From assembly GCF_900112285.1 (NCBI RefSeq), contig NZ_FOKZ01000012.1, forward strand, positions 62,001 to 126,000: 64,000 nt of DNA. The letters run 5' to 3'. The notes beneath the pieces are model-generated. The model had not been told where the DNA came from. It worked only from the letters and a program-made list of their open reading frames with translations, and made no database searches. This document shows, one piece after another, positions 10,401 through 16,824 of the stretch. The position numbers and the translations under genes are program-made. The stretch's first letter is position 1, and each line of letters starts with the position of its first letter. Source of the DNA: Polaromonas sp. OV174 (GTDB lineage Bacteria > Pseudomonadota > Gammaproteobacteria > Burkholderiales > Burkholderiaceae_C).

Positions 10401-12713
10401 CGCCGCAACCCCGGCGTGGTGCGGGTGATCCTCCAATAGCACGACATCACCCACGTAGCCGCAGCGCGCGATGCTGCCTTCGAGCAAATCGTGGCTCAAG
10501 ATGGCGCCTTCAGGTATGCGTCTGTCCAGCACGGCGTGAACGGCAGCCACATGCAGCAGCCCCTTGCCGGTGAAATTGCCCATGCCGAACAAATCCTGAT
10601 ACAGGTCGGACACGCCGCTGCTATAGGGGTCCAGGCCGCATTGGCCGGCAAACATGGCGTGATAGGGCGAACGCTCATGGTGGGCCGACAGAGGTGTGAC
10701 GACGCGTGGTTGCAAGATGCCGTAACCGGCGGTGACGCGCCGACGATCGAAGTCGATGTGCGGCGTGTTCAGCGGGTGGGCCGCGATCGATACCAGTTCT
10801 CGCAGCGAACCTGCTGGCAAGCCGGTGTCGCTGTCCAACGTGAGAACGTAGCGGATGTCTGTTGCCAGGTGCATGCCGGGGCCCTGCGGCGCAAAGACTG
10901 AGGCTGAACTCTCGGCCAGCTGCCGCAATAGCATTTCGAGCTTGCCGCGTTTGCGCTCCCAGCCTATCCACCGGCCTTCGGTGGCCGACCAGGTACGGGG
11001 GCGGTGCAGCAGCAGAAAACGCGCGGCTGCGCCTGCGGGCGCCGGGTAGCTGTGATTGAGTGCTTGCACCTTCAACCGGATGTCATCGAGCAAAGCCTGG
11101 TCTGTGGCCAGGGTTTCAGTGTCCGCATCGACCCAGTCCGTCAGCAAGGCAAATTGGGCATGGGTTTCGCGGCTGGCCAGCCAATGCAGGCAAAGGCGGT
11201 GCGCCAGTTCGCTGTTGGAGGCCGCCGAGCCGAGCATGCAGGGGATGACCACCAGCACCCGGTGTTCCGCCGGAATGCCCGCAGTGAAGTCCAGTCGTGC
11301 CAGCGGCTGGATGCGGGTGGACTCTGCAACCAGCCGGTGGATCAGTGCCGCCGCCGCTTCGGACGCGGGCCAGGCCATCAAAAACACCGCGACCCAGGCC
11401 ACTCCCTGCAGGGCGGCCAGCGGATACACCGCCCAGTAAAGGGCGGCCACCGTACCGGCGATCCAGACCGCTGCATAAATAGGCAGGCGCCACGTGCGCC
11501 AGTTTCGTGCCGGCGGTCTTGACAGGGCAGGCCGATCAGCCGGGCGCAGGGCCACTTCCAGCAAGGGGCGTCCGGCACCCATCAGGTAGTAACCGGCCGT
11601 TTGCGCTGCTTTTGAAAGGCCGGGGAGGGCGGCCGCAAGCACCGCTTGGGCGACGGTACGCTCGGATTTGCCGCTTTGCTGGGCCAGTCTTTCCATGGCA
11701 CGCGTGATCTGCTGGCGCGTCATCTCGCTTTCTCGGGAAAAGCTGGGCAGGCGGCGCAGAATTTGCAATGAGTGGCTGACGGGCTCAATCAATTCCGACC
11801 ATTCAAGCTGCCCGATCAGCCTGAGCGTGGTGATGATGTTGCTGACCGTGAGATTGGCCTCTGCCTGCGTGGTTTGCCCCTCGCCGAGCAGGCTCAGGCC
11901 ATCCTGGCAGTGTTGTTCGGTCCAAAGGACCAGCGGAAGAACCGGCTCGACAGACTCGGCGGGCATGCGTTGCCAAAGCTGTGTCAGGTAGCTGCGCTCC
12001 AGGCCGCAGCTTTGCATGTCGGCGTATAGAGCATCCAGATCTTGCAGGCTCAGGACGTCAGCAGAATCCCAGGCGGCGTGTGCGACTTCCCGGGCAACCT
12101 TGTTCCAGGCGATGCGATCGGCCATGCGGCGGAGGTTTTCCAACAGCACCACACGCAAGGTAGTTGGCAAGGCCCAAAGCTCGCCCAGGCTGAGTTCGCT
12201 GACTTCCTGATAGGCATGCAGGAAAGCGGTGAACAGCACCGGGTCTAGCACGCTATCGGTATGCGCCACATAAGCCCAGGCAATGCCATAGACACGCGGC
12301 AGGCCCGCCAGCGGTTTGTCCGCGAGTTTGGGTAGGTCTGCGTAGTAGCGGTGAGGGACGCCCTCCTGGATTTGCTGAAGCTGCGCTTCAATCAGATGGA
12401 AGTTGTCGAGCAGCCATTCCGCTGCCGGGGTGACGTAATGGCCGCTGCGGGAGGTGAGGGCAATGTAGTCATAGGCCTGGCGAAGCGCGCGTATGTTTTC
12501 CTGCACGCGTGGAAAAAAAGGCGGGCCTGGGTTCGTGCCGTCAGCCGGCCGGATGGCCTGGGCTTTGGCCAGGCTGCGGCCATGTTGTTCGAAGCGCTGG
12601 GCGCCGAAAAGCTCTGCCCGTATGGGGGCTTGTATTGCCCCCTGACGGGAGAGCAGTAATTTTTTGGCGTAGGGACTTATGGCCTCCAGCCGGTGGATGG
12701 CAGATGCGCTCAC
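4479..12713 (-). CDS. ndvB: cyclic beta-1,2-glucan synthase (NdvB/Cgs family)
   Basis: A giant inner-membrane enzyme of about 2744 residues, or 2764 from a TTG at 12773. I prefer the GTG at 12713 because it follows the stop of a small upstream gene. The family polymerises UDP-glucose into periplasmic cyclic beta-1,2-glucans using a protein-bound intermediate. Domain order: membrane helices near residues 430-480; a GT84 domain with TLDSDTGLP, SHDLLEG and HRWTRGDW motifs (about 640-800); further helices (about 830-1000); a glycoamylase-like domain (about 1000-1480); then GH94 modules ending in a phosphorylase domain with GTGDWNDGMN near residue 2440. The length matches Brucella and Rhizobium Cgs proteins (about 2800). 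Likely roles are osmoadaptation and envelope function. It converges with the truncated paralogue at 469-4251. Confidence 0.93.
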   Translation of the reverse strand: MSASAIHRLEAISPYAKKLLLSRQGAIQAPIRAELFGAQRFEQHGRSLAKAQAIRPADGTNPGPPFFPRVQENIRALRQAYDYIALTSRSGHYVTPAAEWLLDNFHLIEAQLQQIQEGVPHRYYADLPKLADKPLAGLPRVYGIAWAYVAHTDSVLDPVLFTAFLHAYQEVSELSLGELWALPTTLRVVLLENLRRMADRIAWNKVAREVAHAAWDSADVLSLQDLDALYADMQSCGLERSYLTQLWQRMPAESVEPVLPLVLWTEQHCQDGLSLLGEGQTTQAEANLTVSNIITTLRLIGQLEWSELIEPVSHSLQILRRLPSFSRESEMTRQQITRAMERLAQQSGKSERTVAQAVLAAALPGLSKAAQTAGYYLMGAGRPLLEVALRPADRPALSRPPARNWRTWRLPIYAAVWIAGTVAALYWAVYPLAALQGVAWVAVFLMAWPASEAAAALIHRLVAESTRIQPLARLDFTAGIPAEHRVLVVIPCMLGSAASNSELAHRLCLHWLASRETHAQFALLTDWVDADTETLATDQALLDDIRLKVQALNHSYPAPAGAAARFLLLHRPRTWSATEGRWIGWERKRGKLEMLLRQLAESSASVFAPQGPGMHLATDIRYVLTLDSDTGLPAGSLRELVSIAAHPLNTPHIDFDRRRVTAGYGILQPRVVTPLSAHHERSPYHAMFAGQCGLDPYSSGVSDLYQDLFGMGNFTGKGLLHVAAVHAVLDRRIPEGAILSHDLLEGSIARCGYVGDVVLLEDHPHHAGVAASRVHRWTRGDWQLLPLMLHARRYGIDALGLWRMADNLRRSLLAPACLLLLAWVVATGALPLATALAFVLAALLVGPLLGALAGLVPTRRGIAWLHFFDVGVRDVLRGLAATAWQFSQLFIQAGLMLDAMARALWRMLLSRRKLLEWTTAAQAQASAKYCLGAFMRKYAVSSLLCLLLALAAWWSPHPWAGPALFMLWALAPLPAWWASRPAANAPLLALDTGDRDYLEQLARQTWQFFEHCVGPEDNHLPPDNLQMEPEPTIAHRTSPTNIGLYLLAVACARRFEWISTAELIARLQATLDTVERLPKHQGHLLNWYDTRTLQGLAPDYVSTVDSGNLAGHLLATAQACRELLAPTLVTACTTLPPEGVDFPRGGPTENSAPTLVAPLTAEQAARLQEIANRCDRLCMAMDFSSLYNAKRNLFHIGLRVHEQVLDDSYYDLISSEARLTSYLAIAKGDVPRRHWQALGRVFLTVGITPGLKSWSGSMFEYLMPSLVMAEPDQGLLHVSGLAAVMEQQAYGRAQQLPWGVSESAYFGQDHTLAYQYSPFGVPRLALRRTPPGDRVVAPYASVMASMFMPHEAVANLRRLEGLGARGEYGFVDAVDFTASRQPGAQALSLVNTFMAHHQGMSLVALCNVLCKEAPRRWFSSAPVIQAHDALLHEKTPRQIVESADPRTLPEPEGIGETALYHAREVDPAASGWQPTQLLSNGNYSVALRANGAGVSRWRAKNITRWRDDLLRDAYGTFIYLRTTGEERVASLTFHPAPHPDWIYKATFLADRVQFEAKSEYLEATTTVLVSPEDDTEIRTVMLHNLSNSDISIEVISCFEAVLADQRADEAHPAFSNLFLDTQWHAEWRALLLSRKPRLQGDPVMAVAHFLADAEADVRAIDFIADRRSFLGRNRMTGQPALQAQARREDGTPLNGLDPVASLRVRVRIAAGGVARLSFATAAAEQADELISRVDKYLQPMHVERAARMAVTLAQVRLRDLDLAPERHAALQDLNTALMYTATRPLTERGPLDQRQLWRFGLSGDKPIVLVRIHASNGMALVHALLRALPLWSFGGLAVDVVIINSEINSYLMPLHQGILALRDRTRQQTENSFPNSDAGGFFLLRDHELTASEKAVLAGLARFIFIADGRPLEQQVATLQGASGLRRRAVPASPPIAKAAVADPLLDPVEAERSPLGRFDAASGEFQFQLDSLHRPPRPWVNVIANPSLGFQVSEAGAGYTWAINSRLHQLTPWSNDPVQDPAFEHYLLQDLDSQKLLALTPSTESGSQLPYQVRHGQGYTVFACQHGDLQLETTFFADRSDAVKIVQVKLHNQGSEQRHLRALAMVEWQMGAARQERRTVHGWKVPNQPTVFAQQRESRAGFGGSSAFLSLVGLSDPMQWTCDRSEFFDVAGRLVLPEILGQQAGTAADPCAALSGAFALEPGQSLELAFMLGHATDAAQAQQLARDWQGKDLAQALKGGKQYWNDLLGKVQVRTPDPLFDALLNRWLLYQTLSSRLWSKAGFYQAGGAFGFRDQLQDAMAFALIEPGRLRQQILLNASRQFPEGDVQHWWHAPGGEGVRTHFSDDLLWLPFACAHYIDVTGDTGILDEDVAFIDGPPIPDGAEDAYYAPQLSAQTASIFTHCARAIDRSLATGSHGLPLMGTGDWNDGMNRVGHEGKGESVWLAWFLCAVVQAFAPLAQACGDSARAQKWRDAREGWINALHSHGWDGAWFRRAFFDNGAPLGSSQNDECRIDLIAQAWAVLSGASSEAFTKPAMQAMNEQLVDREAGLLRLLTPPLATSANNPGYIQAYPPGVRENGGQYAHAGVWAMMAQAQTGDTEAAWESFQMLSPAHRSQHPTRGPTYELEPYVMAGDVYGAPPYVGRGGWSWYTGSAAWLHRAALETLLGLYVRQGKMSLTPRVPAHWPSFEITLRLKQRVVILRWQRAGLPAEDGFKPDRVVAPGQVLLLAELPAQAHLLVQAEP

Positions 12714-12717
12714 ACCT

Positions 12718-12939
12718 TCAGGCTGCAGCGAGCAGAGCGAGGCTGATCGCCACAACGGCGGCAACCGTGACAATGCGCGGACTCACCAGACCATGGACCG
12801 ACTGCAGCGCCGAATACAGGGGGAAAAAGCGGTGTGAACTGGCACAGTGGTGCATGTGGGACGCCAGGTTGGCGGCGTCGGCTGAGATAAAGTCGAGGCT
12901 GGCCGACGACGAGTCGGCGCTGATCTTGAGAGTCGTCAT
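12718..12939 (-). CDS. small single-pass membrane protein upstream of the glucan synthase
   Basis: A 73-residue reading frame beginning MTTLKISADSSSAS, with a histidine/cysteine-containing middle (HMHHCASSHRFF) and a C-terminal hydrophobic helix (IVTVAAVVAISLALLAAA) ending the protein. A GGAG lies about 12 bases before the ATG. Its stop lies 4 bases before the GTG proposed for the glucan synthase, which suggests translational coupling. I do not recognise the family, and it could be spurious. Confidence 0.4.
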   Translation of the reverse strand: MTTLKISADSSSASLDFISADAANLASHMHHCASSHRFFPLYSALQSVHGLVSPRIVTVAAVVAISLALLAAA

Positions 12940-13146
12940 GAGGCGTGCGCTCCAGGCGATTAGCACGGCTAACAGCGCGCGGCGGGATACCGGTGTGTTA
13001 TTCGATGGTTGACTTCATGCTAAGGAGCGTCATCAGGCGAGACCATCAGAAGACGCTGGATTTTGGCCTAGGACAAGGCCTACAGCTTTTATTTCAAAGG
13101 CCTCGAATCCCCTCAGGCCAACCATGGTTTGCCTTGGCGGTATTCG

Positions 13147-13350
13147 AGTTGACCCGGTTCCGTGGACGGTTACTGGTTTGATTCTCAAACCGTTTGGGGT
13201 GGTTGTGCGGCGTGCTCATCAGCACGGTCGATGGCCTCGACTCGGGTCTGCTGGCTCCTTTCAAAGTTCAAGGGTGAGAGGTAGTCCAGGCCGCTGTGGC
13301 TGCGCCTGGGGTTGTACCAACCTTCAATCGTCCACGGAACCGGGTCAACT
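13147..13350 (-). mobile_element. internally deleted IS3-family element (MITE-like)
   Basis: Two perfect 21-bp inverted repeats, both containing TGACCCGGTTCCGTGGAC, occupy 13147-13167 and 13330-13350. Between them lies only the C-terminal end of an IS3-group OrfB on the minus strand, including IEGWYNPRRSHSGLDYLSP. The element therefore lost its centre, and one terminal repeat is joined directly to the 3' part of orfB. It encodes no complete transposase and could move only in trans. Confidence 0.7.
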
Positions 13351-13576
13351 TCAGTTTGGCTGGCCGTAACTGCTTGCTCCCCAATCCGCTGGTCGGACGC
13401 TGGAAGTGGGCCCGCTCGAAGCAATCGCATCGATTTCTCAAATACGCAAACAGCGACGATTGACGGCGATATTTCCTTGCGCTATTTTGGAACAAGATAA
13501 GGAAAGAAAAACAGCACCTATTGAGACGACGAATCGCGCTAACCGTATTCCATGTGAGGGGCCGGATGCGGCCTAG

Positions 13577-13607
13577 GACGAACCGGCGGCCACTAGCCGG
13601 TTTTGTC
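13577..13607. terminator. hairpin, possible terminator
   Basis: The arms AACCGGC and GCCGGTT pair around an 8-base loop, extended by GAC/GTC with a small bulge. The right arm is followed by TTGTCGTTT, so a rho-independent terminator on the plus strand is possible. No gene is clearly served by it. Confidence 0.3.
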
Positions 13608-14010
13608 GTTTGAGGGGCGTTGATTCGTCAGTAGCCTTGGCCATCTGTCGCCCAGAGGTATGTGGCGTTGGCCAGGTGTTGAAGATACGGCAGTAACGTT
13701 AACCACCTAAAGTTCGCGCAGCAGCGGTAGTCAGGAGTCGACGAAACGGAAGGACCGTTGAGCATAAATCGCTCGGAAACCGTTTCAAAGCGCTAGCTGA
13801 CCAGCGTTACTTCACCGAAGATGGTCAAACTTACTGCAGTCGCCCACTTACGTAATGAGGGCGTAAAAAGCCAGAGTGCGGCCTTTTCGCTACTTAACAT
13901 AATATACATCGTGGAATATGGCGGGCTGTCAGAAACCGATGGCGGCAAATGCTCAAAGAATCTTAGGTAATTCTTAGAACATTTCTTACCTAATTTTTGT
14001 ACCATAGTCA

Positions 14011-14233
14011 CCCGACACAAATTACCCTAATAAAACGGTTTTTTTGCGACACAAAATTGCAACTAGGGAAATCTTGTGACTCGAGGTGCAATTTTGTGTC
14101 TAGGTATTTGCAGCCGTCCGACAACATTTCGGTCGAGAATCCAAGCGAAATGCGACAACATTGTGCTTTTCAGCCTGATGCCAGGAAAAAAAACCGAATG
14201 TTGTCGCAACTCTCGCCTTGAACAACATTCCGC
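14011..14233. repeat. cluster of about seven degenerate GACAACATT/GACACAAAATTG repeats
   Basis: Direct copies: CCCGACACAAATTACCCT (14011), GCGACACAAAATTGCAACT (14046), CCGACAACATTTCGG (14118), GCGACAACATTGTGC (14152) and a partial GAACAACATTCCGC (14220). Inverted copies: GGTGCAATTTTGTGTCT (14085) and CCGAATGTTGTCGCA (14194). Arrays of short, mixed-orientation repeats are typical of the ends of Tn7- and Tn402-like transposons, where they bind the transposase. No matching transposase is encoded in the window. Confidence 0.5.
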
Positions 14234-14302
14234 TGAACTTCCAGGCTCCGTTTACCCAAGTGACACAGACTTGCCTTGCTGCATTAAGTTATAGCTTCTC
14301 CA

Positions 14303-14340
14303 CTTAAGTGTAAGCAAGCCAGCGCTTTAGGCCGGCTCCC
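14303..14340 (-). repeat. possible Tn3-family 38-bp terminal inverted repeat
   Basis: Read on the minus strand it begins GGGAGCCGG and ends CACTTAAG exactly 38 bases later. This is the classic Tn3-family pattern of GGG(G) at the outer end and TTAAG at the inner end. It shares ACACTTAAG with the more convincing repeat at 19801. The match could be chance. Confidence 0.3.
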
Positions 14341-14679
14341 GAATGACTGAAGCTAGGACGAGTCGCCCTGGATGCCTTTGGTAGACAAGCCCTGAGCTAT
14401 GGGCAGGCATGCAATTGCAGTACGATTTGCTCCAGGCAGGCGATGATCCGATAAAGATCTTCGAAGGAGTCTGGAAATGGGGTTGATCGACGCTGTGCTC
14501 TGTCCACCCTCCTCCGCTGGCGATGCAGCAAACGCGGGTAAGGGCATTTACGCAAACGCGCAGCCCCCGGGAATTGGTTTCCTGTGATGTGGCTCGGCAG
14601 TAGATTCGGTAGCCCCCAAGAATTGATAGTGAAGACGTTACAGGGCTCAGCCATGCCACAAGCCGCGCAGCCCTGACGA

Positions 14680-15930
14680 ATGAGCACCTTAGTCAGCATG
14701 GAGGGCGTCGCCTTTACACCCTTGAGCACCCCACTCATGCAGAACTCTCCTAGCACACTACGGCAGATTCCACGGGGCGTCTGGGTGTTGGGCGTGGTCA
14801 GCATGCTCATGGACATCTCGTCGGAGATGATTCACAGCCTGCTCCCGCTGTTTCTGGTGACGTCGCTCGGCGTCAGTGTGTTTGCGGTCGGTGTCATCGA
14901 GGGCATTGCCGAATCCACAGCCCTCATCACAAAGGTTTTTTCGGGGGTCTTGAGCGACTACCTTGGCCGGCGCAAGGGCCTAGCGGTGTTTGGCTACGGC
15001 CTGGGCGCGCTGTCGAAGCCGGTTTTTGCGATGGCGACAGGGGCCGGGTGGGTGGTTGCCGCACGCTTTGTGGACCGCATCGGCAAGGGGATACGGGGGG
15101 CGCCACGCGATGCACTTGTTGCAGACGTCACGCCGCCTGAACTGCGTGGCGCGGCTTTTGGCCTGCGGCAGTCCCTCGACACGGTGGGGGCGTTCGCCGG
15201 GCCGCTGCTGGCGGTCGCGCTCATGCTGCTTTGGCAGAACGATTTTCGGGCCGTTTTCTGGGTGGCGGTGGTGCCTGGTTTTCTGGCGGTCGCGGTGCTG
15301 TTCTATGGACTCCATGAGCCTGCGAACCCAACCATGCAGCGACGTTCCAATCCCATCCGGCGAGAGGCGCTGCGCAGGTTGGACTCCGCCTACTGGAGGG
15401 TTGTCGCGGTCGGGGCCATCTTCATGTTGGCGCGATTCAGTGAGGCGTTTTTGGTGCTCCGGGCGCAAGACCTCGGGGTGCCTGTGGCATTCGTGCCATT
15501 GGTCATGGTCGCGATGAACGTGGTGTATGCCGCCTGCGCCTATCCCTTTGGCAAGCTGGCCGACCGGATGAGTCATCAGAGACTGCTGGCGCTGAGCCTC
15601 CTGGTTTTGGTAGCGGCGGACGTGGTTCTGGCCTTGGCAACACACTGGAGCGCCCTGCTGGCTGGCGTCGCAGTCTGGGGCATCCACATGGGCATGAGCC
15701 AAGGATTGCTGGCTGCGATGGTGGCCGATAACGCGCCCGCCGACCTGCGCGGCACTGCTTATGGATTCTTCAACTTGGTCGGAGGGATTGCGATGCTCCT
15801 CTCCAGTGCCCTGGCCGGGCTGCTCTGGGAGGTCTGGGGTGCTTCGACCACGTTTTGGACAGGCGCGGGCTTCTGCGTTATGGCACTTGCGGCGCTCTAC
15901 GTGAAACGCACTCCCCCACCCGACGTATAA
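14680..15930 (+). CDS. MFS transporter
   Basis: A 416-residue polytopic membrane protein of the major facilitator superfamily with about twelve hydrophobic segments. The family signature between helices 2 and 3 is visible as GVLSDYLGRRKGL, and the matching loop in the second half reads GKLADRMSHQRL. It resembles the bacterial group with the DISSEMIHSLLP motif at the first helix; the substrate is unknown. An ATG at 14737 (MQNSPSTLRQIPRG) fits relatives equally well and may be the true start, as neither ATG has a clear Shine-Dalgarno. A DUF2127 gene follows 54 bases later and may be co-transcribed. Confidence 0.88.
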   Translation: MSTLVSMEGVAFTPLSTPLMQNSPSTLRQIPRGVWVLGVVSMLMDISSEMIHSLLPLFLVTSLGVSVFAVGVIEGIAESTALITKVFSGVLSDYLGRRKGLAVFGYGLGALSKPVFAMATGAGWVVAARFVDRIGKGIRGAPRDALVADVTPPELRGAAFGLRQSLDTVGAFAGPLLAVALMLLWQNDFRAVFWVAVVPGFLAVAVLFYGLHEPANPTMQRRSNPIRREALRRLDSAYWRVVAVGAIFMLARFSEAFLVLRAQDLGVPVAFVPLVMVAMNVVYAACAYPFGKLADRMSHQRLLALSLLVLVAADVVLALATHWSALLAGVAVWGIHMGMSQGLLAAMVADNAPADLRGTAYGFFNLVGGIAMLLSSALAGLLWEVWGASTTFWTGAGFCVMALAALYVKRTPPPDV

Positions 15931-15984
15931 GTCGAGGCCCGTTCGGCAAAAGGTGGGGAAGCAAACATATCGGGCATCCAAGAA

Positions 15985-16536
15985 TTGCTCAGTGAGAAAA
16001 ACGTACACCTCGCGTTTGAGTTCGGCCTGCTATTCAAAGGTGCATTTGTGGTGCTGGAAGTTACCACCGGCATCTTTGCCTATGTCGTGTCCGACCAGTT
16101 CCTCCTGGATACAGCAAAACTGGTGACCCGAGCGAAACTAACTGAAGACCTTCGCGACTTCGTCGCCAACCATCTGCTGCACGCTGCCCAAGGCTTGTCT
16201 GTGAGCAGCCAGCAGTTCACCGCGTTCTATCTGCTCAGCCATGGGCTCATCAAAATCTGGCTCATCGCCGGTCTCTGGCGAAAGAAGCTGGGGTACTACC
16301 CGGTCACCATCGCGACTTTCGGTGCGCTCATTTTTTACCAGTTGTATCGGTATAGCTTTGCGCCATTGCCAGGCATGCATGCCCACCAAGGGCGTCAGAC
16401 TGTTTCGTCCTATGGTCGCGACTTAAGCCAAAACCATACCGCTGCGCCTATGGCCAGCCACAGCACTACGATGAGGGCTGCGCCGACCCGACTACTTGGT
16501 TTCGAGCCCTTCGTTTGCATCCACTCGTCGGCTTGA
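15985..16536 (+). CDS. DUF2127 membrane protein, C-terminus replaced
   Basis: Starts at TTG (LSEKNVHLAFEFGLLFKGA). About 120 residues follow the DUF2127 pattern of four membrane helices, with the central VSSQQFTAFYLLSHGLIKIW and a later YYPVTIATFGALIFYQLYRYSF. After that the sequence becomes hydrophilic and unlike the family, and the last helix is missing. The gene therefore appears truncated near 16350 by a rearrangement, with readthrough into unrelated DNA. Function in the family is unknown. It lies behind the MFS gene. Confidence 0.6.
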   Translation: MLSEKNVHLAFEFGLLFKGAFVVLEVTTGIFAYVVSDQFLLDTAKLVTRAKLTEDLRDFVANHLLHAAQGLSVSSQQFTAFYLLSHGLIKIWLIAGLWRKKLGYYPVTIATFGALIFYQLYRYSFAPLPGMHAHQGRQTVSSYGRDLSQNHTAAPMASHSTTMRAAPTRLLGFEPFVCIHSSA

Positions 16537-16601
16537 TCAAGTCTTCTCAGGCGCGTTGGCTGTGGCTGCGACTTCCTCGCCGCCTGCCATAAAGTCCTCA
16601 A
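16410..16601 (-). CDS. small membrane protein, uncertain
   Basis: An open frame of 63 codons whose second half is a charged stretch followed by one clear membrane helix (VGAALIVVLWLAIGAAVWFWLK). An internal ATG gives a 35-residue protein, MQTKGSKPSSR plus the helix. It overlaps the aberrant tail of the DUF2127 frame on the other strand. No homologue is recognised. Confidence 0.25.
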   Translation of the reverse strand: MRTLWQAARKSQPQPTRLRRLDQADEWMQTKGSKPSSRVGAALIVVLWLAIGAAVWFWLKSRP

Positions 16602-16740
16602 AGGGCAGTGTCTCCCCCACCACTACTTGGTCTTCTAACAATCTGGCGTAATTCGAGACAAGCGCCTCGCCTTTGGCTCCCTCGGACGCGAACTGCGTGG
16701 GGAAGGTTGCGGTTCGCCCGTCTTGTTTTTGCCGTCGCGT
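16537..16740 (-). pseudogene. coding-like remnant without start
   Basis: This frame is open for 67 codons and reads like genuine protein (GEALVSNYARLLEDQVVVGE, LPFEDFMAGGEEVAATANAP). There is no ATG, and an in-frame TGA precedes it, so it looks like the 3' end of a lost gene. The family is not recognised. It lies just before the defence pair. Confidence 0.25.
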
Positions 16741-16824
16741 TCAGGTTCCCAGCCAGCCTAACGCTGACGAACGGCGTGTAGCACAATCCCAAGACACAAC
16801 ACGTTCGATTGCAAGGGAGGTTCC

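Larger units (their letters stand above)
13351..14679. other. gene-poor AT-rich region with hairpins and repeats
   Basis: No convincing gene lies here. Composition is more AT-rich than the flanks between about 13800 and 14300. It contains a strong hairpin (13577-13607), a cluster of degenerate 12-18 bp repeats (14011-14233) and a possible Tn3-type terminal repeat (14303-14340), each listed separately. From 14340 to 14679 nothing was recognised. Confidence 0.6.

Noticed and set aside
13560-13620. Hairpin near 13577-13607 as an integron attC site
   Set aside because: The conserved outer core sites (GTTRRRY and its complement) are not present at the ends.
14980-16008. 342-codon minus-strand frame opposite the MFS transporter
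   Set aside because: It is Arg/His/Gln-rich without motifs and opposite a clear membrane transporter.
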